A stretch of DNA of 64,000 nucleotides from Mrakia gelida (lineage: Eukaryota > Basidiomycota > Tremellomycetes > Cystofilobasidiales > Mrakiaceae). A program made the translations under genes and the position numbers. Positions 47,490 through 59,845 of the stretch are shown here, in pieces. Below the pieces are notes generated by a model. That model had not been told where the DNA came from, made no database searches, and saw nothing but the letters and a program-made list of their open reading frames with translations. How positions within the stretch are numbered: position 1 is the first letter of the stretch; every line of letters starts with the position of its first letter. The DNA lies in NCBI GenBank assembly GCA_024345305.1, contig BRON01000012.1:186001-250000 (forward strand), given 5' to 3'.

Positions 47490-50400
47490 CTAATCGCTAT
47501 CGCTATCACTACTCTCCTCCCCTCCCTTCTTCCCCTTCGGTCCATCCTCATCACTCGAGCTCTCCTCCTCACTCGACTCATCCTCCTCTCCGTCCTCGTC
47601 CCCACCCTTCCGCTTGGACTTGACGTTCCCTCCCTTGAGCTGAGCGAGCTGTCCTTCGATGGTGTCCTCGTCCGGATCGGAGATCTCGTCTTCTGATTGA
47701 GCGGCTGCTGAGAGGGCTGGTTCAACGACGGTGAGCTGCGAGGAAGGGTGAGAGAAGGTGGATGGCGGTCAGATTTGATTCGGAGGGAGGAGGAAGAGGG
47801 TCGGAAGGAGGACAGAGACGCGTCGACGTTTTCGGGAAGAAAGAGAACGAAGAAACTCACCTGCATTCCCTTCCAAACTTCGGCATCAGCGACAGCGTTC
47901 CCAACGAACACAGCCTGGAAGGTGTAAAGACCCGCTCCCTGAGGAGCTTGGAACTGCATAACGAAGCGCTCGACCTTTCCTGGAACGAGGTTGGGAACGA
48001 TGAGAGGTTGGACGATGATGCGATCGGATTTGATGTCTCCTATCGTAGCCCAGTAGCGGAGAGCTCGATCCTGAACGTGCCGAAGAGCGAAGATGCGAGG
48101 AAGAGAGGGAACAAGGTCAGTTCGAAAACTCGAAAGAGGCAGAAGAAGGGCGAACGCGTCGAGAGCGAAGAGTGGACGAGGAGACGCGACTCACCTCAGG
48201 CCAATAAGGCGAGTAAGCCACGACAGGAGGTGTAGACTTCCTCAGATCCTCCTTAATCTTCTTGGCAGCCTCCTTGGCTCCGTTGTCGTCCTCGTCCTCA
48301 TCGTCGTCATCACTGTCCTCGTCGTAGTCGGTCGAAGGGGAGATGGTTCCGTTGGAGGTGGGTGGGACGCTGGTGGTGGTAAGACGAAGTTTGAAGACGC
48401 ATTGGACGATGGAGGAGGGGGAGACGGTCTTCTCGCCGACGACTGAAGAGCGAAAGAACGAATGGAAAAGGGGAGGGAGGGAGGAGGTGAGCTCGAGTTG
48501 AAGACGAAACACGACGACGCGAGGTGACGAGCAAGAACGAGACGAAACTCACCCTTGAACCGAGCGCTCAAGATCTCCAACTTAGGCCAGCTCTTCGCTA
48601 CCTCTACAGTCTCCTTGACCTGCTCCTTATCCTCACCCCAAACTCCACCAGCAGCCTTCAGCACCTCGTTCCTCTTCTTGTCCGAGATCCGACCCCACGC
48701 GTCGATTCCTCCGAGTCCTTTGAGAGACTTGAGCTTCTCCTCGGCGGCTTTGGCTTCAGCGAAGGTGAAGTGAGGGAGCTGGAGGAGTTTCGGGAGGGAA
48801 GGAAGGGTGGCTTGGATGAGGAGAGCGTGCAGTTTCATGATGGTGAGGGAGGTGGAGAGCCAATTGTGGGCGAGGGAGATGTTGAGGATGGAGGTGAGGA
48901 GGGGAGGGAGAAGGAGAAGGAGGGTGGCTCGTTCTGTTCGTTGAAGAAGGAAAGGGAGGAAGGAAGAAGGTCAGCGGGGGGTTGATGAGGTCGACGCGAA
49001 CGAAACGAAACGAGCGCGACTCACCCTCCTTAAGCGCGACGTCCTCGAACTCGACCCTCAAGAGATGACTCCAGATCAACGCCGCCGACCTCCTGCTCTG
49101 CACACTCTCAAACCGTCCACTCATCACTCCCTCAACTCCCAACTCAGCAGCCTTCGCCTTCACGAGTCCCTCGATCCCTCCAGCCTCAGCCTTCACCTCC
49201 TTCTTCGACTTGGGTTTCCCATCCTTCCCTCCACCCTCGACCTTATCCGCCTGACCGAGTTCCGACGACGAAGCGAGAAGAGTGATGATCTCCGGGACCG
49301 ACGAAGTTTCTTCGAGGCGATGGAAGAAGAGAGCAGCGCTGGCGTTGAGAGCTCCGTCCTTGGTGTATTGACGAGTTCCGAACCACCATTTTCCCTGCGA
49401 AGAACGAAAGTCAGCTCACCGAGCTCAAACGAAGGGAGAGTAAGGGAGGATGTGTTTTAACTCACCACCAACCAAGGCATCAACCCACCGAAAACAACTC
49501 CATAAACACCCAAGATCCAACCCGAGTTCTTTCCCTCAATAACCCACTTAGGGATCGCGACGACCTCCTCACGCTGCTGAGGTCCATCGGGGTTGCCGTG
49601 AGTGAGCCAGTTCTCGCGAGTGATGTCGTCCGTCAAGCTGAAACCCCAAGACCAAAACCCCAAAACGAAAACGCGAGAGAGAGTGAGCTCGACGCGTTTC
49701 GGAGGGAAGGAGGAAGGGGAAGGAGGAGATGGGCTGAAATGAAACGAGAAGGGGAGGGGAGCTCACGCTTTGTAGGCTTTGGTGATCTCCACGAACTTGG
49801 CATCAGCGTCCTCCCGAGTCTCGTTCCCAACGAGCTTGTACTTGTCCGGGTGACTGCACGAAGAAGGGAAGGTGAGCTGGGTCGAGGAGGGTGGGAGGAG
49901 GGAGGGAGAGAGGTCGTGACGCACAACTTGAGGGAGAGCTTCTTGTACGCTCGTTTGATCTCCTTGTCCGTCAGGGACTGCAGCGCATCCGAAACAAGGT
50001 CAGCAAAGGAGCTTGTGTATATAGAGAAGGTGACAAGCTAACCTCGCTGATCCCAAGCAGTTCGAAAGGGTTGTAGAGAACGTTCTGAACGGCTTCCGAG
50101 GTTGCGACCTTGTACGACAGAACGGCGAACGCTGCCCATCCTACCAGCAGAAGAAGGGACCTGCGAGAGCGACAAGATGGGTCAGCACGGAGCGTAGAGG
50201 ATGATGTATAGAACGACAAGAGCTACTCACTTCTTTGACACCCCCTTCGACTTCCTCTTAGGTCTGCCAAAGATACGTTCTCGCTGCTCCTTCCTCTTGA
50301 TCGAAGAGATCGCAACCTCGTTGCCAGTCTTACGGGGATATTTTTCTGTCAAACGGAAGACACCAATATCAGCTTCACCGTCGACTCTGCACTCCTGAGC

Positions 50401-50563
50401 AAGTTTGAGCCCGCTGCGAGGAGGGGAAGGGTGTGAAAATGAGCTCACTTTGTACGGAAGCCTTGAAGGACCAGAGGGTGGAAGGGATGAGGACGAGGGA
50501 GAGGAAGGTGAGAACGAAGTAGGTAGCAAGGGATCCTTGCTCGTCGTATCCGAGTCCGGGCAT
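47490..50563 (-). CDS. SEC63: Sec63, ER translocon J-protein
   Basis: Recruits BiP to the Sec61 channel for post-translational import. ATG at 50563 (MPGLGYDEQGSLATYFVLTF). First membrane helix ATYFVLTFLSLVLIPSTLW, then a basic loop (KRKEQRERIFGRPKRKSKGV), second helix SLLLLVGWAAFAVLSYKVAT, and the lumenal J domain: YNPFELLGIS, KEIKRAYKKLSLKFHPDKYK with the HPD motif. The third helix is SGWILGVYGVVFGGLMPWLV. The Brl region follows (GLGGIDAWGRISDKKRNEVL, VVGEKTVSPSSIVQCVFKLR, RFVMQFQAPQGAGLYTFQAV). Acidic stretches (DSDDDDEDEDDN) and a Glu/Ser/Asp tail ending EESSDSDSD complete it (TAG 47492-47490). About ten exons; the overall order is canonical. Confidence 0.93.
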
Positions 50564-50758
50564 CGTGCCAGCAAACGAGAAAAGGAGAAGAGAAGGGGTC
50601 GAAAAGAGTGTGGTGAGGTGGGTGAGAGGTTGAAGGAGGAAAAGAAGGAAGGAGGAGGAGGAGAGGTGAGCTTTCGTGCCAGCTCACGAGGTGACCGACC
50701 TTCTTCCCCTTCGACCACCACGACAGACGAGTTTTGGAATCTTCATAAGTTCGTCTCG

Positions 50759-51210
50759 ATGGAGGACTCGACGATATCTAGGACGACGGCAATGGCGTCG
50801 AACACGTCGTTTCATGTTTTCCTGCTGGTAGTGGCTCTGATGATGTGAGCTTCGATCTTTCTCCCTCCCTCCTCTTGAGCTCCCGAGTCCATCGAGCTCT
50901 CGCTGACCTTCGTTCTCTTGCTTCTGCAGGGTCGCGTTCATCTTCTTCTGCTTCTTATCGACGTGCATGGGTGCGTCTCGAACTTCGCATCTCATTCCAG
51001 AAGACTAATCGTCGCAAGCGAGAGCTGGAATGAAGGATCGCTCGAGCTCACCTCCTCCTCCCCTCCCCTCCTTTCGTTCGACGCGTCGCAGGTACCTCTC
51101 TTCGCGAACTCATCATGCAGAAACGACCTCCAACAAGAGCGGGGTATCGAGAGGTGGGTCAAGGGAGAGGTGTGAGGGAGAGGGAGGAGTTTGAGATGGG
51201 GATGAGGTGA
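50759..51210 (+). CDS. Small single-pass membrane protein, 81 residues
   Basis: Three exons (50759-50844, 50930-50970, 51092-51210) join in frame. The N-terminus (MEDSTISRTTAMASNTS) leads to one long hydrophobic helix (FHVFLLVVALMMVAFIFFCF) ending in LSTCMG. A basic tail follows (LRELIMQKRPPTRAGYREVG) and it stops after EEFEMGMR. Starting at the second Met (50792) would give 70 residues. I do not recognise the family. It starts 195 nt from SEC63 in divergent orientation. The last intron ends CGACGCGTCGCAG, with the palindrome next to the acceptor. Confidence 0.6.
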
Positions 51211-51901
51211 AGAGGGGGAGATGGTTGGACGTCGAGTTGAGATTCGAGAAGTTGTGAGTCTCGTTCGTTCTCGAGGTTATTTCTGCGTCGAGTTCTTGAC
51301 TGAAATGGCTCACCTTTGTTGGATGCTGCTCGTCAGGCCCTCGTGTATTAGAGGCCCTCGTTCCAGGAGGAAGGATCCCTGGACGTCTCGAACGACGCGA
51401 AGAAAAAGAAGGGAGACGTCGAGCTCACGGTTAGGCTCAAATTTCTTCAGGCGGGCTCTTCGGTTCTACTTTACGCTAGTTGTATTAAATGATGACCTAT
51501 CATCGAGCTCGTGTCTTCATATCTTTTCAAGACGCGTCGAAGCAAGTCGAAAGAGGAGCAAGAAGACCTGCCTCTCGGCTCTCGCTGTTTGTCTTCCTCT
51601 CCTCCTACAACACCTCTTTCGTCCACCTGAAACCAGCCTCCTCTCACGCTCTATTCTCGAACCTCTGGAAAATCTGCTCTCTCGGAACAATTTCGCCCCT
51701 GGCGGACGATTCGCGCATCATCTCCCCCTTCCCGCAGGTCGTTCGTTTCGAGCTCTCCCTCCCTTCCCTCCCCAGAATCCTCAACCCTCAACAGCACCAA
51801 CACACTCAGCAACCTCTTTCCTCTCTCTCATGGCTTGAAGCCCACCCTCTCCCCCTCCAAAATCAGCAGCAAACTCCATCGAAGCTCCGACTGAGCTGCT
51901 C
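51211..51901. other. Intergenic / leader of the GAR-domain gene
   Basis: No supported gene in 690 nt. The left part is GA-rich (3' end of the small membrane protein). From about 51560 the plus strand is CT-rich and probably transcribed as the leader of the large gene. GACGCGTC at about 51531. Confidence 0.4.
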
Positions 51902-54900
51902 ATGTCGTCCGACTCTCCTCGTCGAGGTTCAGGTTCAGGTTCGACGAGCTTCCTCTCTCTCATTAAGCGATCAAGCTCATGGAAGAAGGACAAGAAGGAC
52001 AAAGAGGATGGAACGGGGAGTGGGAGGTCTACACCTACGAGTGAGTACGATTAGAAGAGCTAGAGAGTGGATGGTTGAGCTTGGAGAGAGTTGGGGAGGG
52101 AAGGGAGGGTTGTTGCGAAGTTGAGGTCGAGAGCTCGTTGGTTGGCTTCGACACCTTCTCCCCCAAGCTCGATCTGTATAACCAGAGGGCTCAACAAACT
52201 GGTCTCCATATTACGAGCTTGATCTCCTCCAAGACAAGCTCACGTCGAGGTCAATCTTGCCGAATACCTTCCCTCATGAAAGCAACGCGTTCCTCGAGCC
52301 TTCTTCCTCCTCCTTCCTCGTCTTCGAGCTCACACTCTTCTTCTCTTCTTTCCTTCTCTTCCCAGACCCTCTCAGCCCACCAGCTCACATCTCCGCTCTC
52401 CCTTCGAACCCACCTCTCTTACCACCGAGCCTGCATCCGTCGTCACCTTCTGCTTCTTCCTCCTCGCATGCTTCTCCCCGGATCAACCCATCCTCCCCAC
52501 CTTTGATCAACGAACACAACAAGCTTCCCTCCTCCCCTGCAAGCGAACCCAACTACCCACAGCCATCCTCACCGACAGCAACATCGGAAGGACGTCGCCC
52601 TTCCTTCGAACGAGCTTCCTCTTCGTTGCTCCTGAGCATGAGAAGGAGCTCGTATTCAAAGACCCGACAGGGGAAGGAACCCTCCTCTGTTGACAACGAC
52701 GACCAGCTTCCTCCTTCTGCTCGAAGTCGTTCATCAAGTCCAGGTGAGTCGAATTTCGCCCACCCTACCCTTGGAAGAGAGCCCAACAGCTGACAGAGAT
52801 CTCTTGACCTGCAGAGAAACCACCCCCTCCCGGCCGTCCTCCTCGTCAACATCGTCCCCCCTCCCTCGACCTCTCCTCCTCAGCCTTCCTCCCACCACCT
52901 CCCACCAACACCACCTCCTCCCCAGTCCCCTCTCAGATATGCTTACCACCAGAATCACCCTCGGAAGCGCTCGGAGAAACAGAAGTCATCGAGCTTCAGG
53001 CGTTCGTGGATAAGAAGAGGTGGATCGAGGATCGGATTGAGGTGAGCGAGCGAGCGTGTTCTTGCGTTCTTTCTCTCAACTCGCGTGAGCTGACCGACTT
53101 GTTTTGGGCTATGGCTCACGTCCGACCCCAATTGAAGGTCCTCAAAAGTCTCCCCCCCATCGAATGCTTCGTCGTTCTCATGCCCACGTTCAAGACCGGA
53201 GAGGAGGTCCTGCCCGTCGTGGGAGCAGAAGGTGCGCTACCAACGAAGGAGGAGTTGGACGAGATGTTTGCGGAGCAGGATCGGATCGAGGAGGAGGCGG
53301 ATAGGTTCGATGGTGGGGATTTGGAGAGGTTGAGGAAGATGGCGAAGGGTGAGTGGACTCGCTTCCACCTTGATGCGTTTCGCCTCGTCGCGTCTTCGAC
53401 GAGGAACTCACTTCCCCCTTTCCCCTCCTTCCTTTGGTTTGTTTCGTTTTGCGTCTCGTCGCACCCCAGCTGCATCCCTCAAATCCCTCTCCGTCTCGGA
53501 CACGGACCTCCTCTCCATCACCCTCTCGACGCTTTTCCTCCTCGACACCCTCCTTCATCTCCTCCGAGCGAGAGGCGAGACCCTCGACCTTCTCGCTCTG
53601 AGGCTGCAGTGGGACGCGATGCGGTTCGCGGTAGCGAGGGAGACGGAGGGGTTGGAGAGGGATGTGAAGGCTTTCGTGGAGGGGAAGGGTCGGTGGGGGG
53701 TCGAGAAGTACGAGAAGGGCGGGAGTGGGTTGAGTTCCAGTGGTGGTGGGATGGGGAGTCCTGTGCTTGGGACACTGGCGAGGGAGAGGGACGGAGCAGG
53801 GGGTGGGCATGGGAGAGAGGGGAGTGATAATGGATCGATACGAAGCTTGGGAGGGAGCTTGAAGGTCGCGAGTCGGTCGCAGAGATATCGTGGGTCGCGT
53901 CCCTCTTCTCTTTGCTTCCCATTCTTCGACCGAGCGCTCGTTTACTGACCCGGATGATCTGCGCTCGTTGTGCAGTCCTCACCCAAATTCTCGAACTCGA
54001 CTCCCAATCCTTCCACAACCGAATCGCCTCCCTTCGCTCAGGACCCGTCGTTCAAACCGGGAAGATTCTCGACAAGATGATCGACGTGGCAGCTTCGGTT
54101 CGATCTCATCAAGCCAAGAGGAAACGGATGGGAAGCTCGACGAGCACGAAGAGTTTGGATTCGACGGCGACGGTTATGGCGGCGGTTGAGGAGGACGCCG
54201 AGAGGGAGAAGGAAGAGGAGGAGGAGAAGGAGGACGATGGAGCTGTCCCTGAGTGGTTCCTGGACGAGATGGATAGGGTCGATGAGAGAGTGAATGGGCT
54301 GAAGGAGTATGAGGATGTGGCAAGAGGGAGCGTGAAGCAGTGGAAGTTGTGAGTCTCGCATCGTCTCGATCTTCGTCGCGTCCTTTAGCTTTCGAGTACC
54401 TAGACTAACCTCTTTCGACGCGTCTTCGTTTCTTTTCCAGCGCCGACCAAACCTTCCACACCACTCGAAAACTCCACAGCGACTCCACTACCCTCGCCTA
54501 CGACCTCTCCCAAGCCTTCCTCCAACACCCAACCGTCTCCCGCTCCAAAGCCTTCACCGCCAAAGCCTCCGCCATCGTCTCCGACCTCACCCTCGTCCCT
54601 GATCCCTCCTCCTCAGCCTCCAACGCCTTTCCTCGTCCTACCCACTCAGCTCTTCCCTCCCTCCCCTCAGCCAACCGATCCATCGCGTACCTCCTCAGCG
54701 ACGAACTCTCGGGAGCGAAGGACGAGGCGAGGAAGGCTCATCGGATGGCGAAGGAGTACGAGAAGCTCGTCGAGAGGGTTGAGAAGCTCGAGGGTCTCAA
54801 GGGAGAGATGGAGAATCTGGCTGGGAAGTTGGAGGAGGAGGGAAGGAAGCTGGAGAACGGCCTTGAAGGGACGACGGGAGGGGAGAAGATCGACCTTTCG

Positions 54901-57900
54901 AGCTCGGACTGCCTAAGGTCGGACAAGCACTCAGCCTACCTCGCCCACTTCCCTCTCATCTCGGACAGCATCATCTCGCTGGAACCCTCCTCGACAACGG
55001 CTCTTCGAGAAACGGCGGCTCTCCTCCTCGCTCTTCGGTCGGCTGGAGGTGTGGATCCCAACTTCCGTTCCTCCGTCGAGGCGACGTCAAATCGGCTCGA
55101 GGAGGCGCTGAGGAGAGCTCTCGCTGCGAGGGAGTCGAGCTCGGTGCTGGTAGAGAGGCTGGGGAGGTGTAGGGTGGTGGACGAAGCTCAGACGAAGGCG
55201 ACGAACCAGGCTCTCGAACTCAAGTCGAGGATCATCGCTCGGATCGAGGAGACGAGATGGACAGGACTTGATGGAATTCGAGCCACTCCTTCATCACTCG
55301 CGGAACGGCTGGAAGCTACCACTCGCCTCGTCGAACAGGTCGCATCCCTCGAATCGTCCATCGCGAAGACGGTCGCCTCACCTCTCGACGACCTTTCCTC
55401 CTCCCTCAAGGACGACCACCCTCAACTCATCTCCCACCTCGCCGACTCCTCTTCACGGATCCGAGATCGGCTATCAAGTCTTCGCGAGCTTGCCCGTCTT
55501 CTTCAAGCCGTCGCCCAGCAATCCAGCATCATGTCAACCGTCTCGTCCGAAGCAGAGCAACACACCCAACGAACCTCCGAACTCGAAACCTCCATTCACG
55601 CAGCCGTTCTCGCAGCCAAACAGGGAAGGTCTGAGGATGACACCTCTGAATCCACCACCACCACTCTTCGAGATCACCTATCCACCCACCAATCCACCAT
55701 CAAAACCTTCGTCTCAGCCCTCTCCTCCCTCGTCCCCTTCGTCGCCTCGCCCAACTCCTCAGCAGCCCTCCTCGCTCATCATCTGCCCTCCCTCAACCCA
55801 AGCACCAACTCCCTCCTCACCCCACCTCGCTCTCCGGCTCAACCGTTCTTCCAAGCCGATCTCCAAACCACCGAACCCTCCTCGTCCGTGGATCTCGCCG
55901 CGCTCGATGGACTCGTTCGAAGCGATGCGAACCTGCTCGCGGCGAGTTTGTCGGGTGGGGGAGAGCATCTTAAAAAGCTGTACGGGTCTATCGAGGTTGC
56001 GAGGGTGGGGAAGAGGTTCGGGGAGGCGGAGGAGGCTTGTGGGAAGGCGATGGAGGATTGGGAGGAGAGGAGGAAGGAGGTAGAGGAGGGGTTGGACGCG
56101 ATTCTCAAGTCGTCGTCGCCGACCTCGGACCTCGCAGGACAAGAAGCCCACCTCGTCAAGCTCGAGCAGCTCCAAACCCAAGCGACCGAAGCTCTCCCTC
56201 CCCATCAACTCAACTCCACCACCCTCCTCGCCTCCCTCGTAGCAGCACTCTCGGCTCTTCAAAACACTCCCCTCGCCTCGACCTTCGAAGACCTCCCCGA
56301 ACGATCCGCTTCGCTCTTTCGGATCCAGCAGGCTTACTCGCGTCTTGAGGGACAGACGAAGGAGCTGCTCGAGAAGTTTGCGAAGTCGACGACGGACCAG
56401 CGAGAGCGGGTTGAGGAGGAGAAGCGGAGACTGGCTGTTGTTGCTGAAGAGGAGGCGAGGAGGAGGAGGGACGAGGAGGAGGCTGAGGTCGCGAGGAAGC
56501 TGGCGAAGGAGGAAGAGGAGAGGAGAGTTGCTGAGGTGGCTGCTGCTGCTCTGAAAAGGGGGGAGGAGGCGAAGAGGGTCGCGGAGGAGGAAGCTCGTTT
56601 GGAGCGGGAGAGGGAGGAGAAGGCTAGGTTGGAGGCTGAGGCTGAGGCGAGACGTCTTGCGGAGGAGAAGGAGTCGCGACGCGTGGCCGAGGAGGAGCAG
56701 TCGAGGATGATCGCAGACAAGATCAAGAAGGACCTCGCCGAGGAAGCGGATCGAGTGCGACGCGTCGAGGAGGAACAACAACTCGCGGCTCTCTCCAAAA
56801 CCATCCTCGTTGCCGAGGATGCCAGCACCCTTCGATCTCGAACTACCTCGGCTGTACCCTTCCCATCTTCCTCGAACCTCGCCGGAGATGGCGACGATGT
56901 CTTTGGACCTACGATCGGAGCGTCGACTTCGACTCCCCGCCTCCCTCCTTCGACGAGCCGAAACCTCCTCGACAGGGTCCACTCCCTCCAGACCAGGATC
57001 GACGTCCTCGACCTCCATACAGCTGCTTCGATACCCTCGGCGTCCACGGTCACTCCAGGGATCCATCATCTTCCAACGGCGAAGGAATCGAGGAACGCGA
57101 AGCAGGAAGTCGAGTCGGTCGAACTCGAAACCTCCTCCCTTCCTTCCCCCGTCGGCGGCGACGAGAAGGACGCTCTCATCGCTCTCGAGGCTTCCCTCGT
57201 CGAGAGTCGCTCTCTTCTCGCCAGGGTGGAGCTTCTCTCGACCTTCGCTACCTCGGTCCTCGCCTGCGACGAGTCGTTCTCCCACCTCCTGGACAGGATC
57301 GACGACGCGGCTCCCTTCTCTCGACCCGTCACTCCCACCTCTCCCAACAAGTCTCACTCCTCCCTCCAAGACAGTTTGGACGCCGCCACCTCATTGTTCG
57401 ACAGAGCCCTCGTCGCCTCGAAAGCCATCTCGCCGGAAGATCATCGAGTCGCGGAGGAGGTTAGACGGATCACCCAGGCATTCGAGGAGATGAAGGAGAT
57501 GGCGGAGGAGAAGATGAACCCTCTCAGTCGCCTGCGAGAGAGGTCAGTGTCGGTAGCGAGCTCCTTCGATGGGTCGGTGGATGGTTCGGTGGACGGGGAA
57601 GAGGGAAGGAGGTCTCGAGGGAGTATGTCTCGTTCATCGTCTTCGGCCAGCATCGCGTCGTTGGCGAAGACGACTCACACCTCTCGCATCCCCAAGTCGG
57701 TGTCCACCTCCCACTCCCTCTCGTCGGCCTCAAACTCCTTCCGACCTCGACTACCCGCCTCCTCCTCTCGACCTCGGATCCCTTCGATGATGTTCAAACC
57801 TCCCTTGTCCGTCAACACCAACGGAAGTCCTCGATCCTTTTCTGGTCCAGCTTCCTCGACGCCCACCGCTTCCGCCTCTGCCTCCACCACTACTACCACC

Positions 57901-59289
57901 ACTCACCCCTCCTCTAACTCTCGACAAGCACACTACCACACTCAAACCATTTCCTCCTCCTCTCGAGAACGAACCCTCTCAACCATCTCCTCCTCGTCCG
58001 GCTCGACTCAAATCCCATCCACTCCCGTTCGAACACGACTCCCCTCCCTCCTCAACGGACAGCGCGTCTCCTCTCCTTCGCCCTTCCAGAACCCTCCAAC
58101 TCCAGTCAACGGATCCTCCGTCCGATCTCACTCCATCCTCAGTCGTTACAAGAGACCTTCGACCGCGACTGGAGTCCCTCACTCGTTCGCTGAGGAGTCG
58201 CCAGACAACCGACGGAACTCTACAAACTATGGAACAACCCCGAGGAGGAGCATCTCGATTCGTTCGAGGTTGGACGAAGTTGACGGGCAGATGACGCCGA
58301 CGAAGAGGACGTCGTTGGGAGGAGGAGCTGGAACGAACGTCTCGCCTGCTCCGAGGAAGAGGTACCGAGCGAAGAAGAACGACAAGTTGGATCGAGCTGT
58401 TGGGAGGATTGTCAACGCGTTGCCTGTGAATCTCATAGACGTTCTTGGTCGCTTCTTCTTCTTCTCGTTCTGATCTTTTCTCGGCCTTCTCTCTGCAGGT
58501 CGACATCCCCATCGTTCCCGTCGTCGCTGGCTTGGACTCGGAGTCGGGCAAGTATTGGATCGGCCAGCCTCCCAAGTTGTGCTTCTGTCGGATTCTTAGG
58601 TCTCAGACAGTCATGGTCCGAGTTGGAGGCGGCTGGGTTGAGCTCAGCAAGTGAGTCGCGTCGATGTAGGGAGGTCTGAATGCGAGCCGAACTGACCCGT
58701 CTTTCCTGGCTTTCCCCACTCCAGGTTCCTTCGCGACCACTTCGGAATCCTCCTCCCCACCACCACATCTCCCATCCCACTCGCCTCTCAAGGATCAGAT
58801 CGCTGGATTCGAGGAGGAACACCTCTCCACCCTTCGACCGCCGCGTCCTCGAGTTTCGTCGCCCCCTCAACTCCAGGTCCTTCCCACGCCGCTCAACCTC
58901 CCTCAACCCCCAACCTCACCTTCCCTCGAAACTCTCAGTCTCCGCAGCTCCTCTACTCGACGCCCGGCCACGCCTTCCCCTACCGAACTCGACACTCCTC
59001 CCTCTCTCCAGCGACACCCTCGTTCACCTCGCCCATCCTCGCTCAAGGAGCCGAGGCGGGGAGTCCAGGAAGCCCTCTCGTCCCTCTTCACATCATGAGG
59101 AAGGCTGAGGAAGGAGCGCATAGTCCTCCGACAATCTCAGGGACCGGAGGGAGGAAGTCCATGGCGTTGGGGTTGGGGATCTCGGGAGGAGATCAGAGGA
59201 GACCGACTGGAGGAGAGGGATCGATGGGGAGAAGCTTTTCGGGTGGATCAGTAGGAAGTTCAAAGTCTTCGGTTCCTTGGAGGGTTTGA
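51902..59289 (+). CDS. Very large coiled-coil protein with C-terminal GAR (Gas2-related) domain
   Basis: Starts MSSDSPRRGSGSGSTSFLSL. After a Ser/Pro-rich lead comes a helical region (VIELQAFVDKKRWIEDRIEV, VLKSLPPIECFVVLMPTFKT, DLLSITLSTLFLLDTLLHLL). The long exon 54420-58470 follows; it is almost entirely coiled coil, including a Glu/Arg/Ala block (KEEEERRVAEVAAAALKRGE, RLEREREEKARLEAEAEARR). A Ser/Arg-rich linker leads to the GAR domain across an intron: DRAVGRIVNALPVNL, VDIPIVPVVAGLDSESGKYW, IGQPPKLCFCRILRSQTVMV, RVGGGWVELSKFLRDHFG. GAR domains in animal spectraplakins and Gas2 bind microtubules, so a cytoskeletal role is inferred. It ends KSSVPWRV, TGA 59287. I estimate 2,000 residues or more; some early junctions are unverified. 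Confidence 0.82.
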
Positions 59290-59845
59290 CTCGCTTAGAT
59301 CTAGAAGGCGCTCGCGGTGATCGTGTTGTTTTTGTTTTGCTTTCCTTCGCCTCTTGGGTTTCGTTTTCGTTCCTTCTCATTTTCTCTCGTCCTCTTGCAT
59401 TTTTCACGGTCTCTCTTCTTCTCGCATACATCTCTAGCATCTCTTTTCTCATCATCAGGAACTCTCTCTACACCTTTTACGATCTATACACGACGAACGA
59501 ACGAACCAATGCCGCCTTCGCTCGGTGGAAAGGCGAGCTCGAAGACGGAAGAAGTCGAGAGGAATCGGCTCCGTCTGCCGCATCCTGGGTCTCTACAGCA
59601 GGCCCTCTGGAGGATCGGATGCAGGTTTTCGTAGATGATTTCCAGGTCGGAATCAAAATTCTCAAGGCTGTGTCGAAAAGTCGGAATCCGTTTGGTTTTT
59701 TCTCGTGGCTTCTTCGAGCTCCCTTGGGCCGAGGCTAGAGCCCTAGAGAGCGAGGTCAAGCGACCTCTCTAGACTCAAACTGCCATCCCTCCTCCTTTGC
59801 TCGCCTCCCTACCATCTCTACCAGCCCCCCTCTCTACTGCTCAGC
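59290..59845. other. Intergenic
   Basis: 3' UTR of the GAR gene and leader of the next gene. T/C-rich 59320-59460. A plus-strand open frame (59277-59738) overlaps the GAR stop and has no domain. Confidence 0.45.

Noticed and set aside
55759..57369. 536-codon open frame on the minus strand
   Set aside because: Antisense of the coiled-coil exon of the GAR protein. The Glu/Arg/Ala codons of the sense strand read as Leu/Ser/Arg on the other; there is no domain.
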